From contig JAQENU010000003.1 in the NCBI GenBank assembly GCA_027676805.1, positions 128,255 through 192,254 on the forward strand: a stretch of DNA of 64,000 nt, read 5' to 3'. This stretch comes from Coprobacillaceae bacterium UN01-12pH3A. GTDB taxonomy: Bacteria > Bacillota_I > Bacilli_A > Erysipelotrichales > Coprobacillaceae. The translations under genes and the position numbers were made by a program. This document shows, one piece after another, positions 44,850-54,147 of this stretch. The notes under the pieces are model-generated. The model was not told the origin of the DNA, did not search any database, and worked only from the letters and a program-made list of their open reading frames with translations. How positions within the stretch are numbered: position 1 is the first letter of the stretch; each line of letters opens with the position of its first letter.

Positions 44850-46226
44850 CTATTCAACATTTTCTTCTATAAATGCCTTTAAGTTGGAAAATGCAAATTG
44901 AACCAGCCGATTTCTTGTCTCTACTGCTGCCCAGGCACTATGCGGCGTAATGACCAAGTGCTGTGAATCACAAAGCGGGAGCAAAGGACTGTCTTTAGTC
45001 ATAGGTTCTGTTTCTAATACATCTAATCCGGCGCCAGCTATCAAATGATGCTTTAAGGCAAAAGCCAATTCAAATTCATCGATAATCGGTCCTCTGCCAA
45101 CGTTAATCAGATAAGCTGTACGCTTCATATGTGCAAATGCTTTCCCATTGAATAGATGATACGTTTGTTCATTCAAGGGCGCATGGATGCTGACGATGTC
45201 ACTTTGTTCAAGCAAGGTAAAAAACGGTACCTGCTGATAGTGATCATGATGATTTCTGCCACTTGTCGAATAATAAATAACATGACAGCCAAAGGCTTCA
45301 GCTATTTTGGCTACCTGACATCCGATCTGCCCTAATCCTATTATACCCCAAGTTTTTCCTGCTAATTCGTTAAATGGCATTCCAAAATGAGAAAACGAAG
45401 GAGACTTGCAGTAATCACCGGACAAAACATAGTGATCATAATAAGCCATTTTTTCATAAAGATATAAAAGCAAAGCAAACGTATGCTGTGCCACAATATC
45501 CGTAGAATACCCGGACACATTTTTTACCGTAATCTGATGATTCTGACAATACGCTAAATCAATATTATTTGTCCCAGTAGCAAACAATCCGATATACTCT
45601 AAATGTTCAGCGCTTTTTAATACCTTTTCATCCAGCACCACTTTATTTACTAATACATAATGAGCATCTGCTATTCTTTCGACTGCCTCTTCCTGAGTAG
45701 AGGCAGGATAAATCGTCAGCGATCCTAATTTTTTAAATAGTGTAAGATCAATATCATCGCCCAGTGTCTCTCCATCCAAAATAACAATTTTCTTCGTCTG
45801 AATAGAAAAAGGCGCAATCATTTCCTCTAAAGTCAGCTGATTAAACCATTCGCCTAAACGGATTGCTTCATTAAAAGGCAGAATAGAACACGTTTTTGTA
45901 ACACCGCAGACTTGCTGCTCCACTGTTTCAAACGCTAATATTCTATTAACCACCGCTAACCCTAAAGTACGATTTGTCAGCTGCTTCAATTCTTCCAGCT
46001 GATTGCGAACATCGTCAAATAAAGCAGGATCCTCTTTTATAGTTTCTTCCACACATTCCTTGTAGCTAGAAGTATTCAAAATATGCGAAGTAAAGCTTTC
46101 ACTAAAAAGCAGCGGCAAAACATAATCATAAATACTTACCGGAACAGGTCGATTATAGCCCAAAGTAAAATTATATAAAAGAACACATCCTAAATCTTCA
46201 TTTTTCATCTGTTCAATCAATTTCAT
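44850..46226 (-). CDS. D-2-hydroxyacid dehydrogenase with an N-terminal ABC-3C-middle-component-like domain
   Basis: 458 residues from the ATG at 46226 (GGGAG 11 bases upstream; a GTG at 46235 is in frame). Residues about 150-455 are a D-isomer 2-hydroxyacid dehydrogenase: TWGIIGLGQIGCQVAKIA (NAD site), INVGRGPIIDEFELAFAL (Arg), GLDVLETEP (Glu) and ITPHSAWAAVET (catalytic His). This is the glycerate/hydroxypyruvate-like group. The first 145 residues (LGCVLLYNFTLGYNR, YDYVLPLLFSE, RLGEWFNQL) are not part of that fold and resemble the middle component of ABC-3C systems. Monocistronic. Confidence 0.85.
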   Translation of the reverse strand: MKLIEQMKNEDLGCVLLYNFTLGYNRPVPVSIYDYVLPLLFSESFTSHILNTSSYKECVEETIKEDPALFDDVRNQLEELKQLTNRTLGLAVVNRILAFETVEQQVCGVTKTCSILPFNEAIRLGEWFNQLTLEEMIAPFSIQTKKIVILDGETLGDDIDLTLFKKLGSLTIYPASTQEEAVERIADAHYVLVNKVVLDEKVLKSAEHLEYIGLFATGTNNIDLAYCQNHQITVKNVSGYSTDIVAQHTFALLLYLYEKMAYYDHYVLSGDYCKSPSFSHFGMPFNELAGKTWGIIGLGQIGCQVAKIAEAFGCHVIYYSTSGRNHHDHYQQVPFFTLLEQSDIVSIHAPLNEQTYHLFNGKAFAHMKRTAYLINVGRGPIIDEFELAFALKHHLIAGAGLDVLETEPMTKDSPLLPLCDSQHLVITPHSAWAAVETRNRLVQFAFSNLKAFIEENVE

Positions 46227-46298
46227 TTTTCTCACACTCCCTGACTCATTATATATGATTATGCGAAATTTGTCATGCGAAAAAAGCGATGATATTGA

Positions 46299-46327
46299 TT
46301 GACTAAATTTGCTTCATTGGGTAATAT
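46299..46327 (+). promoter_or_regulatory. Promoter of the LCP gene
   Basis: TTGACT, 17-base spacer, TAATAT. Confidence 0.65.
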
Positions 46328-46344
46328 TAAACAAGGTGATAGAA

Positions 46345-47826
46345 ATGAGAAAAATATTCGCAATTGTGCTGTCTGCCATCTTTATCGCGATTACCGGATT
46401 TAGCGGCTGGCAGCTTTATCAATATGAAGGCTTTACAACTGGATTTCGCTACACATTCCTTATTATCTTAATCGTTGTCTGTGCATTGATCTTCATTCGC
46501 TTCTGGTCAACACAGCTAAAAGCGGTTAAGCGCAAGATGCCTCTTAAAGAAAAAAACAGAATCAAGCGCAAGCGATTAAGCTCGATCTGTTTAATGCTGG
46601 CATTATGTATCGCATTAACCTATGTCAACCATCTTTATTATAATATCGATAGAACGATGGATTCCATCACAGATGTAGACTTAACTGAAGAGGTATTGGT
46701 TTGTAATGTATATGCTTTAAAAGAATCCAATATTACCAGTTTAAGTTCAAAAGAAATCGATTATTTTGGAACCTTGTCCCGTGAAGATGGCAGCATTAAG
46801 ATGCCATTATCCAATACACTCAAAAAAGATTACAACAAAACTTCTTCAACGCATACGATCGTCTCTTATCCAACTGCCGTAGATCTTTACATCGGTTTGG
46901 CAGAAAAAGATGTCGATGTCATCGTCGTCTCTGAAAAAGAAACGGAAACGATGAAAAAGTATAATGAGGACTTTACACAAAAGACCACCCTAGTTTGTCA
47001 GCTGTCTCTTTCTTCTTCAGCAACCAGTGATCCGGTCAATGTTGCCAGTGAGCCTTTCAATGTTCTGATCATGGGGGTTGATATTCGTGAAGAAGAAGGA
47101 ACAATCAAAACAGACAGCCGTACTGATACATTGATGGTCGCTTCTTTCAATCCTAAAACTATGCAGATCAGTTTAATCTCTATTCCTCGTGATTCTTATG
47201 TCAGCATCAATGGCGGACAAAAAGATAAGATTACTCATGCCGGGATGTCCGGTATTCCGTCTGTCATCAATACAGTGGAAGAGCTTTTAGATATCAATAT
47301 TAATTATTTTGCGAAATTCAACTTTAACGCGTTAGTTAAAATTATTGATGCCATCGGGGGAATTAATATTCATGTCGATTATGGTTTCTGTGAACAAGAC
47401 AGCAATGATGTGCCGGATGCCATCTGCTTAGAAGAAGGTCAGCAGAACCTGAACGGAGAACAGGCTTTAGCGTATGCCCGTCATCGTAAGACCGTGACCG
47501 ATCATATCCGCAACAATGCACAGCAACAAGTCATCCAAGGAATCACCAATAAACTGACGAGCTTCTCAGTAGTAACCAACTTTAATTCTATCTTAAAAGT
47601 ATTATCATCAAACATGCTGACGAATTTTACTAAAAAGGAATTATATACGCTTGCCGGACTGGCACCTAATTTTGGCAATTTAAGCTATCAGAACTTGATT
47701 ATTTCCGGTGAAGATGACATCACTTATCTTCCTCAATATGGGGAAGAACTCTATGTGACATATCTGGATGCGGCATCCATTACAGAGGCAAAGAACTTAA
47801 TAGAACAAATACACAAAGGGCAATGA
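46345..47826 (+). CDS. LytR-CpsA-Psr (LCP) family cell-wall polymer ligase
   Basis: 493 residues from the ATG at 46345 (AAGGTGAT upstream; the longer frame starts in the promoter). Three N-terminal membrane helices (about 3-20, 30-50, 78-95). An extracellular accessory domain comes next (100-220), then the LCP catalytic domain from about 230: FNVLIMGVDIREEEG, SRTDTLMVASFNPKT, SIPRDSYVSI and LAYARHRKTVTDHIRNNAQQQ, which hold the conserved Arg/Asp residues that bind lipid pyrophosphate. It attaches teichoic acid or capsule-like polymers to peptidoglycan. Confidence 0.92.
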   Translation: MRKIFAIVLSAIFIAITGFSGWQLYQYEGFTTGFRYTFLIILIVVCALIFIRFWSTQLKAVKRKMPLKEKNRIKRKRLSSICLMLALCIALTYVNHLYYNIDRTMDSITDVDLTEEVLVCNVYALKESNITSLSSKEIDYFGTLSREDGSIKMPLSNTLKKDYNKTSSTHTIVSYPTAVDLYIGLAEKDVDVIVVSEKETETMKKYNEDFTQKTTLVCQLSLSSSATSDPVNVASEPFNVLIMGVDIREEEGTIKTDSRTDTLMVASFNPKTMQISLISIPRDSYVSINGGQKDKITHAGMSGIPSVINTVEELLDININYFAKFNFNALVKIIDAIGGINIHVDYGFCEQDSNDVPDAICLEEGQQNLNGEQALAYARHRKTVTDHIRNNAQQQVIQGITNKLTSFSVVTNFNSILKVLSSNMLTNFTKKELYTLAGLAPNFGNLSYQNLIISGEDDITYLPQYGEELYVTYLDAASITEAKNLIEQIHKGQ

Positions 47827-47846
47827 TTTCATTGCTCTTTCATTTT
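47815..47846 (+). terminator. Terminator of the LCP gene
   Basis: AAAGGGCAATGA/TCATTGCTCTTT stem with a TT loop, then CATTTT. It contains the LCP stop codon. Confidence 0.8.
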
Positions 47847-47886
47847 AATCGGCATATAATAAAAATTATAAGAACGGAGGGATATT

Positions 47887-49098
47887 ATGAACGTTGTTGA
47901 TCGATTTTTAAATTATGTCAAGATAGATACCCAATCCTCTGCTGTTTCCAGCAGTGTGCCAAGCACATTAAAGCAATTGGATTTAGCACGATTTTTAGAA
48001 AAAGAAATGCAGGAAATGGGCATTCAAGAAGTAAAATTGGACCAGTCCGGAGTCGTTTATGGGTGCTTGCCAAGCAATACAGACGAAGTATTACCTACAA
48101 TTGGATTTGTTGCACATATGGATACATCACCGGATATGAGCGGCGAAAATGTGAATCCGAGAATCATTGAAGATTACGATGGCTCGCCGATCGTCTTAAA
48201 CGAGGCACTGAATATTGTGATGGATCCCGAAGAATTTCCTAGTTTAAAAGAAAATATTCATCAGGATTTAATTGTGACTGACGGAACGACCCTGTTAGGG
48301 GGCGATGATAAAGCCGGGATTGCAGAAATTATGCAGATGGCTGACTTCTTGTTAGCCCATCCGAAAATCAAGCACGGTACGATTAAATTGGCCTTTACTC
48401 CCGATGAAGAAGTAGGACGCGGAACCGAAAACTTTGATACAGCGTATTTTGGCTGTGATTTTGCTTATACCGTTGATGGTGGAGCCATTGATTGTATTGA
48501 TTATGAAAACTTTAATGCAGCCAGCTGCAAAGTCAATGTTCAGGGAAAAGGGATTCATCCCGGAAGTGCTAAATATAAAATGATCAATTCATTATTAGCG
48601 GCAATGGAATTTCAGAGCTTGCTGCCGGTTTTTGACAATCCTGCTTATACCGAAGGCTATGAAGGCTTCAATCATTTAAACAATATGAGTGGAAATGTAG
48701 ATTTTACACAGATGGACTATATTATCCGCAATCATGATGAACATTTGTTGGAAAAACAAAAACAGGATTTTATTAATGCCCAAGATTTTATGAATAAAAA
48801 ATACGGCTATCCGATCATATCTTTAGATATTCAAGATACGTATGCCAATATGAGACAGCATATTGAAAAAGACATGCGTGTCATCGAGAAAGCAAAGTCT
48901 GCTATGATACAAATCGGCTTAACGCCTAGAAGCAGTGCGATTCGCGGCGGAACTGATGGAGCGATGCTTACTTATGCCGGACTGCCTTGTCCAAACCTGG
49001 GGACAGGTGGATACAACGCTCACGGCAAATACGAATATGTCAGCATTAATGCCATGAAACAATGTGTTGAATTATTAATTGAGATTGCTAAAGCGTAA
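47887..49098 (+). CDS. pepT: Peptidase T (tripeptide aminopeptidase)
   Basis: 403 residues, GGAGGG before the ATG. M20 metallopeptidase motifs: VAHMDTSPDMSG (zinc His/Asp), LLGGDDKAGIAEIM (bridging Asp), FTPDEEVGRG (catalytic Glu and zinc Glu), TVDGGAIDCIDYENF, and GIHPGSAK in the dimer domain; RGGTDGAMLTYAGLPCPNLGTGGYNAHG closes the site. Removes N-terminal residues from tripeptides. Confidence 0.96.
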   Translation: MNVVDRFLNYVKIDTQSSAVSSSVPSTLKQLDLARFLEKEMQEMGIQEVKLDQSGVVYGCLPSNTDEVLPTIGFVAHMDTSPDMSGENVNPRIIEDYDGSPIVLNEALNIVMDPEEFPSLKENIHQDLIVTDGTTLLGGDDKAGIAEIMQMADFLLAHPKIKHGTIKLAFTPDEEVGRGTENFDTAYFGCDFAYTVDGGAIDCIDYENFNAASCKVNVQGKGIHPGSAKYKMINSLLAAMEFQSLLPVFDNPAYTEGYEGFNHLNNMSGNVDFTQMDYIIRNHDEHLLEKQKQDFINAQDFMNKKYGYPIISLDIQDTYANMRQHIEKDMRVIEKAKSAMIQIGLTPRSSAIRGGTDGAMLTYAGLPCPNLGTGGYNAHGKYEYVSINAMKQCVELLIEIAKA

Positions 49099-49100
49099 AC

Positions 49101-49130
49101 AAAAAGCGGGAATCCCCGCTTTTTATTTTG
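49101..49130. terminator. Bidirectional terminator between pepT and surface-protein gene
   Basis: AAAAAGCGGG/CCCGCTTTTT stem, 4-base loop, T-rich in both directions. Confidence 0.9.
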
Positions 49131-49138
49131 ACATTTAA

Positions 49139-51616
49139 TTATGAAACAACTGTTTCTCTTGTGTCATTGTTATCTTTATAACGTCTTCCGATATACAGCA
49201 CAAATAATTGCACAATACATAATACCAACATAATGAATGTATATGGATCAACCCAAGTCATTGCTAAGAAAATGTTTTCCGTAAACATGAAGATAACAAC
49301 AGAGATGATTGATAAACACACAGAAGCTACCTTTGTCCAAGTTCTTCGTTTTTTGCTTTCTTCATTTTCATCATTTTCTTCTTTTTCTTTCTTTGACAGA
49401 AGCAGAACAACAGTCAGCACTATAGTTAATCCTGCTGCAATTAAGTTGACAACCGCCCAATGCTGAACGTTTCCACCGTTAGACTGCGGTGTTTGAGATT
49501 CAGAAACTTCTTCTGTTGCCTGCTCACCGTTTGTTAAAGTATTATCCCCTAAAGCTAATGGGGTTTGTGGCTGTTCCACAATCGTGACAGGCAAGGTTTG
49601 CTGACCATCATTTACGGGAGCTTCGATAGTTTGATTTGGCACAATCGTAATTTCCGGTACTTCAGGAACGATTGTCCCTGTGTTTGGTGTATCTGCTGGC
49701 GGAACCAAATCATTTGGAATTTGCTGCGGCGGCTGTACAGGTGGAATTGTGTCACTAGGTACATCTACCGGCGGCTGTGCTGGCGGAACTGTATCATCAG
49801 GTACATCCACCGGAGGTACTACAGCATCTTCAAGCTTACGATACTGTGCCTTTACAATACTGTCTTCTTGAATATTTTGATAATTTCCATCCCAACCAAT
49901 AAATTCATAACCATCTACAACCGGTACTGTAGGCAATGGCGCATCTTCACCTTGCTTTACTTCTGCTTTTGATAAGAGATTTCCATTCATATCTTGAAAC
50001 TCAACCCAGTATGTATTACCAAACTGAACCGTCACATCCAAGTTTTCTACAACATGATCAAAAGCTCTGTCCCAGCCAATAAAATATTTTCCGGATTCTG
50101 CCTCTACATTCGGTGCAGTAGCAGCATCTCCATATTTAACTGATTCTGTTTTTATTACCTGACCATTTTGATCTAAAAATCTGACTTCAAAAGTTTGTCT
50201 TACATATTCTACTTTCAAAATATTTTTATCTTCACTAATTGTTAATGAAGGCTGATTATTTAATTGAAATCCTTCTTTGTTTTTATCTGAATATTCAGTA
50301 ATAACCGTATTTAAATAAGCACTCTTATGCTCTGTTAGAGAATCTTCCAATATACCATCATAATAATATTGGATTGTATAAGGATACTGCACTTTGTCAT
50401 AGTAATAGCGAATCGTTTGTCCTTCTTGAATGATTTCAACCGCTTTATCTGATTTATCTTCATTAAAGCTGTAGCCCGGATATTGATTTTTCTCATCGCT
50501 GCTGGCACTAATCATTGTTCCTTGATAAGCCGTTTTCATTTCATCGCGCTGTAAGTGATACCCGTCATTTTCTGCCTGATAATACTCTACTGTATATGAA
50601 TAAGCTGGTACTGCTTCAAATATTGCATAATAGACTATATCATATGTAATAGTATCCTCTGCATTGAAATCTTTTCCGGTTCCATCAGGACTTGTATTCC
50701 ATTTAACAAACGTATATCCTTCTTTAACAGGTGTCTGTGGAATGGATGCTTTTCCTTCATATTTAACATTCACAACAGAATCTATTACTTCCCCATTCAT
50801 AAATGTAACCGTTTTTATATTTCGATCATAATACAGATTAATTGTTTGATTTTGACCGACGATAATAGAATGGTCTGACATTAAAGCATTAAAGCTAAAC
50901 CCTGTCAGTCCGGTTTTCACTAATGATGATGCTAAAATTTCTTCATTATTCTCAGCTGATTTTTGCTCTGAATTATAAACAATATAATTACCGTCTAACG
51001 TTTCTACATAATGATTAACGGTATATTCTTTTTTGTCTTCATTTTTAACATAGCGTGCATATACAACTACATCTTTCTTAATAATGGAATCACGTCCATA
51101 TTGGTATCCATCTTTATCTAACCATCCGATAAACGTATATCCGTTTTTAGAAGGAGTAGTCATTTCATAGTTGAAATTGTATGGGAAACGTACTGGTTTT
51201 GCAGCAACTTTTACATATTGCTGATCAACATCGTTATTCCAGTCCATATAAGTAACTGTGTTATCCATATAGTATCCAAACATCATCTCACAATGATCGG
51301 TTCCTTTATAAGCTACTTGTTTTTCTCCAATAGCTGCATATAGCTTCACTCCGTTATTGTTTGTAAATTGGCGCTGTGATCTAATTAAAGCCCCATTGTT
51401 TAAATTGTATTGTGTTTCTTCGTATATTAAGATACGCTGTTCAGAATCAATTCTGTCACCATCCCAATTTATATAGTTTTCTTGATCATCTGTTAAGTAA
51501 TAAGCTATATGTACTGTTTTATTTCCAGCAGCCTGCACCGGTGATGCGATGCCAGTAAAAATCACAGTAACTAATAGCGATACAATAATCAATATATTTT
51601 TTAATTTATTTGCCAT
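49139..51616 (-). CDS. Large repeat surface protein with C-terminal membrane anchor
   Basis: 825 residues, AGGAGG before the ATG. Signal peptide 1-29 (LKNILIIVSLLVTVIFTGIA ... VQAAG). Several Listeria-Bacteroides (InlB B/Flg_new) and MucBP-like repeats between about 130 and 600, for example VTFMNGEVIDSVVNVKYEG...PQTPVKEGYTFVKWN, and DLNVTVQFGNTYWVEFQDMNGN-like units. A Pro/Val-rich linker (about 600-670, repeated PPVDVPxDTxPP) spans the wall. No LPxTG; instead three membrane helices near 720-740, 760-780 and 790-810 anchor it. Likely adhesin or wall-associated protein. Next to a BTAD-type regulator. Confidence 0.85.
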   Translation of the reverse strand: MANKLKNILIIVSLLVTVIFTGIASPVQAAGNKTVHIAYYLTDDQENYINWDGDRIDSEQRILIYEETQYNLNNGALIRSQRQFTNNNGVKLYAAIGEKQVAYKGTDHCEMMFGYYMDNTVTYMDWNNDVDQQYVKVAAKPVRFPYNFNYEMTTPSKNGYTFIGWLDKDGYQYGRDSIIKKDVVVYARYVKNEDKKEYTVNHYVETLDGNYIVYNSEQKSAENNEEILASSLVKTGLTGFSFNALMSDHSIIVGQNQTINLYYDRNIKTVTFMNGEVIDSVVNVKYEGKASIPQTPVKEGYTFVKWNTSPDGTGKDFNAEDTITYDIVYYAIFEAVPAYSYTVEYYQAENDGYHLQRDEMKTAYQGTMISASSDEKNQYPGYSFNEDKSDKAVEIIQEGQTIRYYYDKVQYPYTIQYYYDGILEDSLTEHKSAYLNTVITEYSDKNKEGFQLNNQPSLTISEDKNILKVEYVRQTFEVRFLDQNGQVIKTESVKYGDAATAPNVEAESGKYFIGWDRAFDHVVENLDVTVQFGNTYWVEFQDMNGNLLSKAEVKQGEDAPLPTVPVVDGYEFIGWDGNYQNIQEDSIVKAQYRKLEDAVVPPVDVPDDTVPPAQPPVDVPSDTIPPVQPPQQIPNDLVPPADTPNTGTIVPEVPEITIVPNQTIEAPVNDGQQTLPVTIVEQPQTPLALGDNTLTNGEQATEEVSESQTPQSNGGNVQHWAVVNLIAAGLTIVLTVVLLLSKKEKEENDENEESKKRRTWTKVASVCLSIISVVIFMFTENIFLAMTWVDPYTFIMLVLCIVQLFVLYIGRRYKDNNDTRETVVS

Positions 51617-51702
51617 GTCACTAGCCTCCTCCTATCATTTTCAGTTAGATTATAGTCACATGCGGTTATATATTGGTTATATTTATCGATTTTTGTATTT
51701 TT

Positions 51703-52887
51703 TTACAAACAGTTCTTTATTTTATCTACATGATAATGCAAACGATAATGTTTCTGTGAGCACTTTTTGTAAAACTGTGAGGCAATTCTTTGAATAATCA
51801 AATAAACATTGTCTTCCTCATTGCAGTTTAATAAGACGACCATCTGGGAATCGCTCACTTTTGAAACAATATCACTATTGCGAAGCGTTTTTAAGATGAT
51901 GTTTTTCAGCTGACTTACAGCATCCATTCTTTTTTCATTAGATAATGATGCCTCTACTTTAAACAGAATCGTAAAAAATTTTCTAGGATCTCTGGGAGCT
52001 CCGCGTAAAACAAGCTCATAAATATGCCTGAAAACATCATAAGCACAATAAAAGGCTTCTTCCCTATTTTGATTCTCATCTTCTAAATTTCGATGGAACT
52101 CTTCTATATTTAATATACAGCGATGATCTAAATCCTCTTCTACAAATTCATAAAGTGATTTAAATCTTGAAGACAGTCCGGACCCAGTCGCTTTATAAAA
52201 ATTGCCGTCAATGCGTTCATAGTATTCTAAACAGCCACGGTATTCTTTCATTCCAACCATTGCTGCCATGTAATAATAGTGGAGTTCTTCGGAAAAAGGC
52301 TCTAAAACTGTCGCCGGATAAATAATCGATTTAGTTTCTATATAGCGCTTCTCTTTGAGCAGATACTGACAAATATTCGATATCATCCACACAAAAGCGC
52401 TGCGATAATATTCCTGCTGCTGTGCTGCCCATATCAACTGAGAGGATGTCATGTAAAGAGAACCGCGGTAAAGCTTCATGATGCGTTGTACTGATTCGAT
52501 ATGCGCCTCACTGCATTCTTGTTGATTTAATTTACGATAGATAGCCTCAAGCTGGTCATAGTCACAGTCATATGTATATTCCGGGTTCATTTTATACCCG
52601 TTTTTTGTTGTCACAATCAGATGAAGCGACGCAAAGACCGGCAACTTTTTAAGTTCATTTCGAAGGCGAAAAACAGTAAATTTCAATGCACTGCCAGGAT
52701 TCTCACTTTCTGACCATAATTCTTCCATTAAAAATTCCTTCGTCACTTCCATGCCGTGCCGCAGTAAAAAGACTTGCAGAAGATTCAGCAATTGTTTACC
52801 AAAATGCTGAGAGAGATGAATTTCTTCATTTTTATATTCAACTGTAAAATCTCCAAGCATTTTCACCTTTATAACTACATCTTCCAT
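51703..52887 (-). CDS. SARP/BTAD-type transcriptional regulator with a cyclase-like C-terminal domain
   Basis: 394 residues, GGAGGGG before the ATG. OmpR-like winged HTH at 5-100 (MLGDFTVEYKNEEIHLSQHFGKQLLNLLQVFLL, VFRLRNELKK, NGYKMNPEYTYDCD). The BTAD helical domain follows at about 105-250 (QEYYRSAFVWMISNICQYLLKEKRY, EPFSEELHYYYM). Residues 285-380 resemble a GGDEF-type fold without the active motif (KFFTILFKVE, LRNSDIVSKVSDSQMVVLL). It lies 87 bases upstream of the surface-protein gene on the same strand, and probably controls it. Confidence 0.8.
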   Translation of the reverse strand: MEDVVIKVKMLGDFTVEYKNEEIHLSQHFGKQLLNLLQVFLLRHGMEVTKEFLMEELWSESENPGSALKFTVFRLRNELKKLPVFASLHLIVTTKNGYKMNPEYTYDCDYDQLEAIYRKLNQQECSEAHIESVQRIMKLYRGSLYMTSSQLIWAAQQQEYYRSAFVWMISNICQYLLKEKRYIETKSIIYPATVLEPFSEELHYYYMAAMVGMKEYRGCLEYYERIDGNFYKATGSGLSSRFKSLYEFVEEDLDHRCILNIEEFHRNLEDENQNREEAFYCAYDVFRHIYELVLRGAPRDPRKFFTILFKVEASLSNEKRMDAVSQLKNIILKTLRNSDIVSKVSDSQMVVLLNCNEEDNVYLIIQRIASQFYKKCSQKHYRLHYHVDKIKNCL

Positions 52888-52991
52888 TCTATCCCCTCCA
52901 TATCCAATATAATCTATTATAATCTATAAACCCGGCCTTTGTATCCATTTTTAAACACTTTTTTAACTTTTCTTCTAAAGCAAAAAAGGAA

Positions 52992-53017
52992 TAAAAAAAA
53001 TCTCGCGAGCGAGATTA
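52992..53017 (-). terminator. Terminator after greA
   Basis: On the minus strand ATCTCGC/GCGAGAT with a 2-base loop and eight T; overlaps the greA stop codon. Confidence 0.88.
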
Positions 53018-53494
53018 GCTTTTATACTCAATTTTTAAAATCTTTACTTCATAAGGATCTTCCACTGCAACAGTGACGATTTCATTAATACCATGTCCGA
53101 TGATGGCCTTTGCCAATGGTGATTCATTTGAAATCTTTCCATTTCCCGGATCTGTTTCAAAAGAACCGACAATAGTATAAGTTCCTTCATCATTATCTGC
53201 TAGATCTAATAAAGTAACGGTTGTTCCCGGTTTTACTAAGGCAACATCTGTATCATCTTCATTAATGATCTCCGCATGCTGCAGCATGCTGTCGATTTCT
53301 TTGATTCTTGCTTCTAGTGCGGCTTGTTTATCTCTGGCTGCATCATAGTCAGCATTTTCAGACAAGTCCCCTTGTGCTCTGGCAGCTTGTAACTCTTCTA
53401 TGACATGTGGACGTTCAACATTAACTAAATTTTCACGTTCTTTTTTTAATTTTTCGATACCACTTAGGGTTAGTAAAACTTTATTTTCTTCCAT
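53015..53494 (-). CDS. greA: Transcription elongation factor GreA
   Basis: 159 residues, the usual length. N-terminal antiparallel coiled coil with acidic tip (AQGDLSENADYDAARDKQAALEARI) that reaches into the polymerase channel, and a C-terminal FKBP-like domain (GNGKISNESPLAKAIIGHGINEIVTVAV). Rescues backtracked RNA polymerase by stimulating transcript cleavage. Last gene of the mltG-greA operon. Confidence 0.97.
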   Translation of the reverse strand: MEENKVLLTLSGIEKLKKERENLVNVERPHVIEELQAARAQGDLSENADYDAARDKQAALEARIKEIDSMLQHAEIINEDDTDVALVKPGTTVTLLDLADNDEGTYTIVGSFETDPGNGKISNESPLAKAIIGHGINEIVTVAVEDPYEVKILKIEYKS

Positions 53495-53529
53495 GTTTTT
53501 TCACCTTCCAGTCCTAAATATAACATAAT

Positions 53530-54147
53530 TTATTGAATAATACTAGCAATTTTAGTAATTAATAGATCGATCGCCACATCATTTTCGGTGTTTTCCGGAA
53601 ATATAATATTGGCATATTTTTTAGAAGGTTCAATAAAGGCATCATGCATTGGCTTTACTGTACTTAAATATTGATTGATGACAGATTCAACTGTACGCCC
53701 GCGCTCATTCACATCACGAACTAATCGACGGATAAAACGGATATCATCCGGAGTATCGCAATAGACTTTGATATCGCATAAATCACGTACTTCCTTTTGA
53801 GCTAAAACAAAGATCCCTTCTAACACAATAACACGGCTGGGAGCAATCATTTCTACAATATCACTGCGGGTATGCAGTTCATAATCATATGTCGGCTTTA
53901 AAATCGTCTCGCCTCTTTTTAAGGCTGACAGCTGCTCAACTAAGAACTCCGTATCAAAAGCATCGGGATGATCATAATTGTTTTTTACTCGTTCTGCCAT
54001 GGTTTTATGGGTTTGATCTTTATAATAATCATCTTGGCGAATTACCGTAACATGAGTTTCATCTAAAAAAGATTCCACTAGCCGGTTCGCAATAGTGGTC
54101 TTGCCCGATGCTGTTCCGCCGGCAATCCCGATAATAATGGGTCTCAC
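53530..54147 (-). CDS. udk: Uridine kinase
   Basis: 205 residues from a GTG whose first base is the last base of the preceding TAG stop. P-loop IGIAGGTASGKTTIA, then VIRQDDYYKDQTHK, YDHPDAFD, YDYELHTR (nucleoside site) and RRLVRDVNERGRTVESVINQY (lid). Phosphorylates uridine and cytidine. In Bacillus it also sits between yrrO and greA. Confidence 0.96.
   Translation of the reverse strand: MRPIIIGIAGGTASGKTTIANRLVESFLDETHVTVIRQDDYYKDQTHKTMAERVKNNYDHPDAFDTEFLVEQLSALKRGETILKPTYDYELHTRSDIVEMIAPSRVIVLEGIFVLAQKEVRDLCDIKVYCDTPDDIRFIRRLVRDVNERGRTVESVINQYLSTVKPMHDAFIEPSKKYANIIFPENTENDVAIDLLITKIASIIQ

Noticed and set aside
49565-49972. 135-codon plus-strand ORF inside the surface-protein gene
   Set aside because: Its Trp/Arg-rich composition is the reverse reading of the Pro/Val linker of the surface protein.
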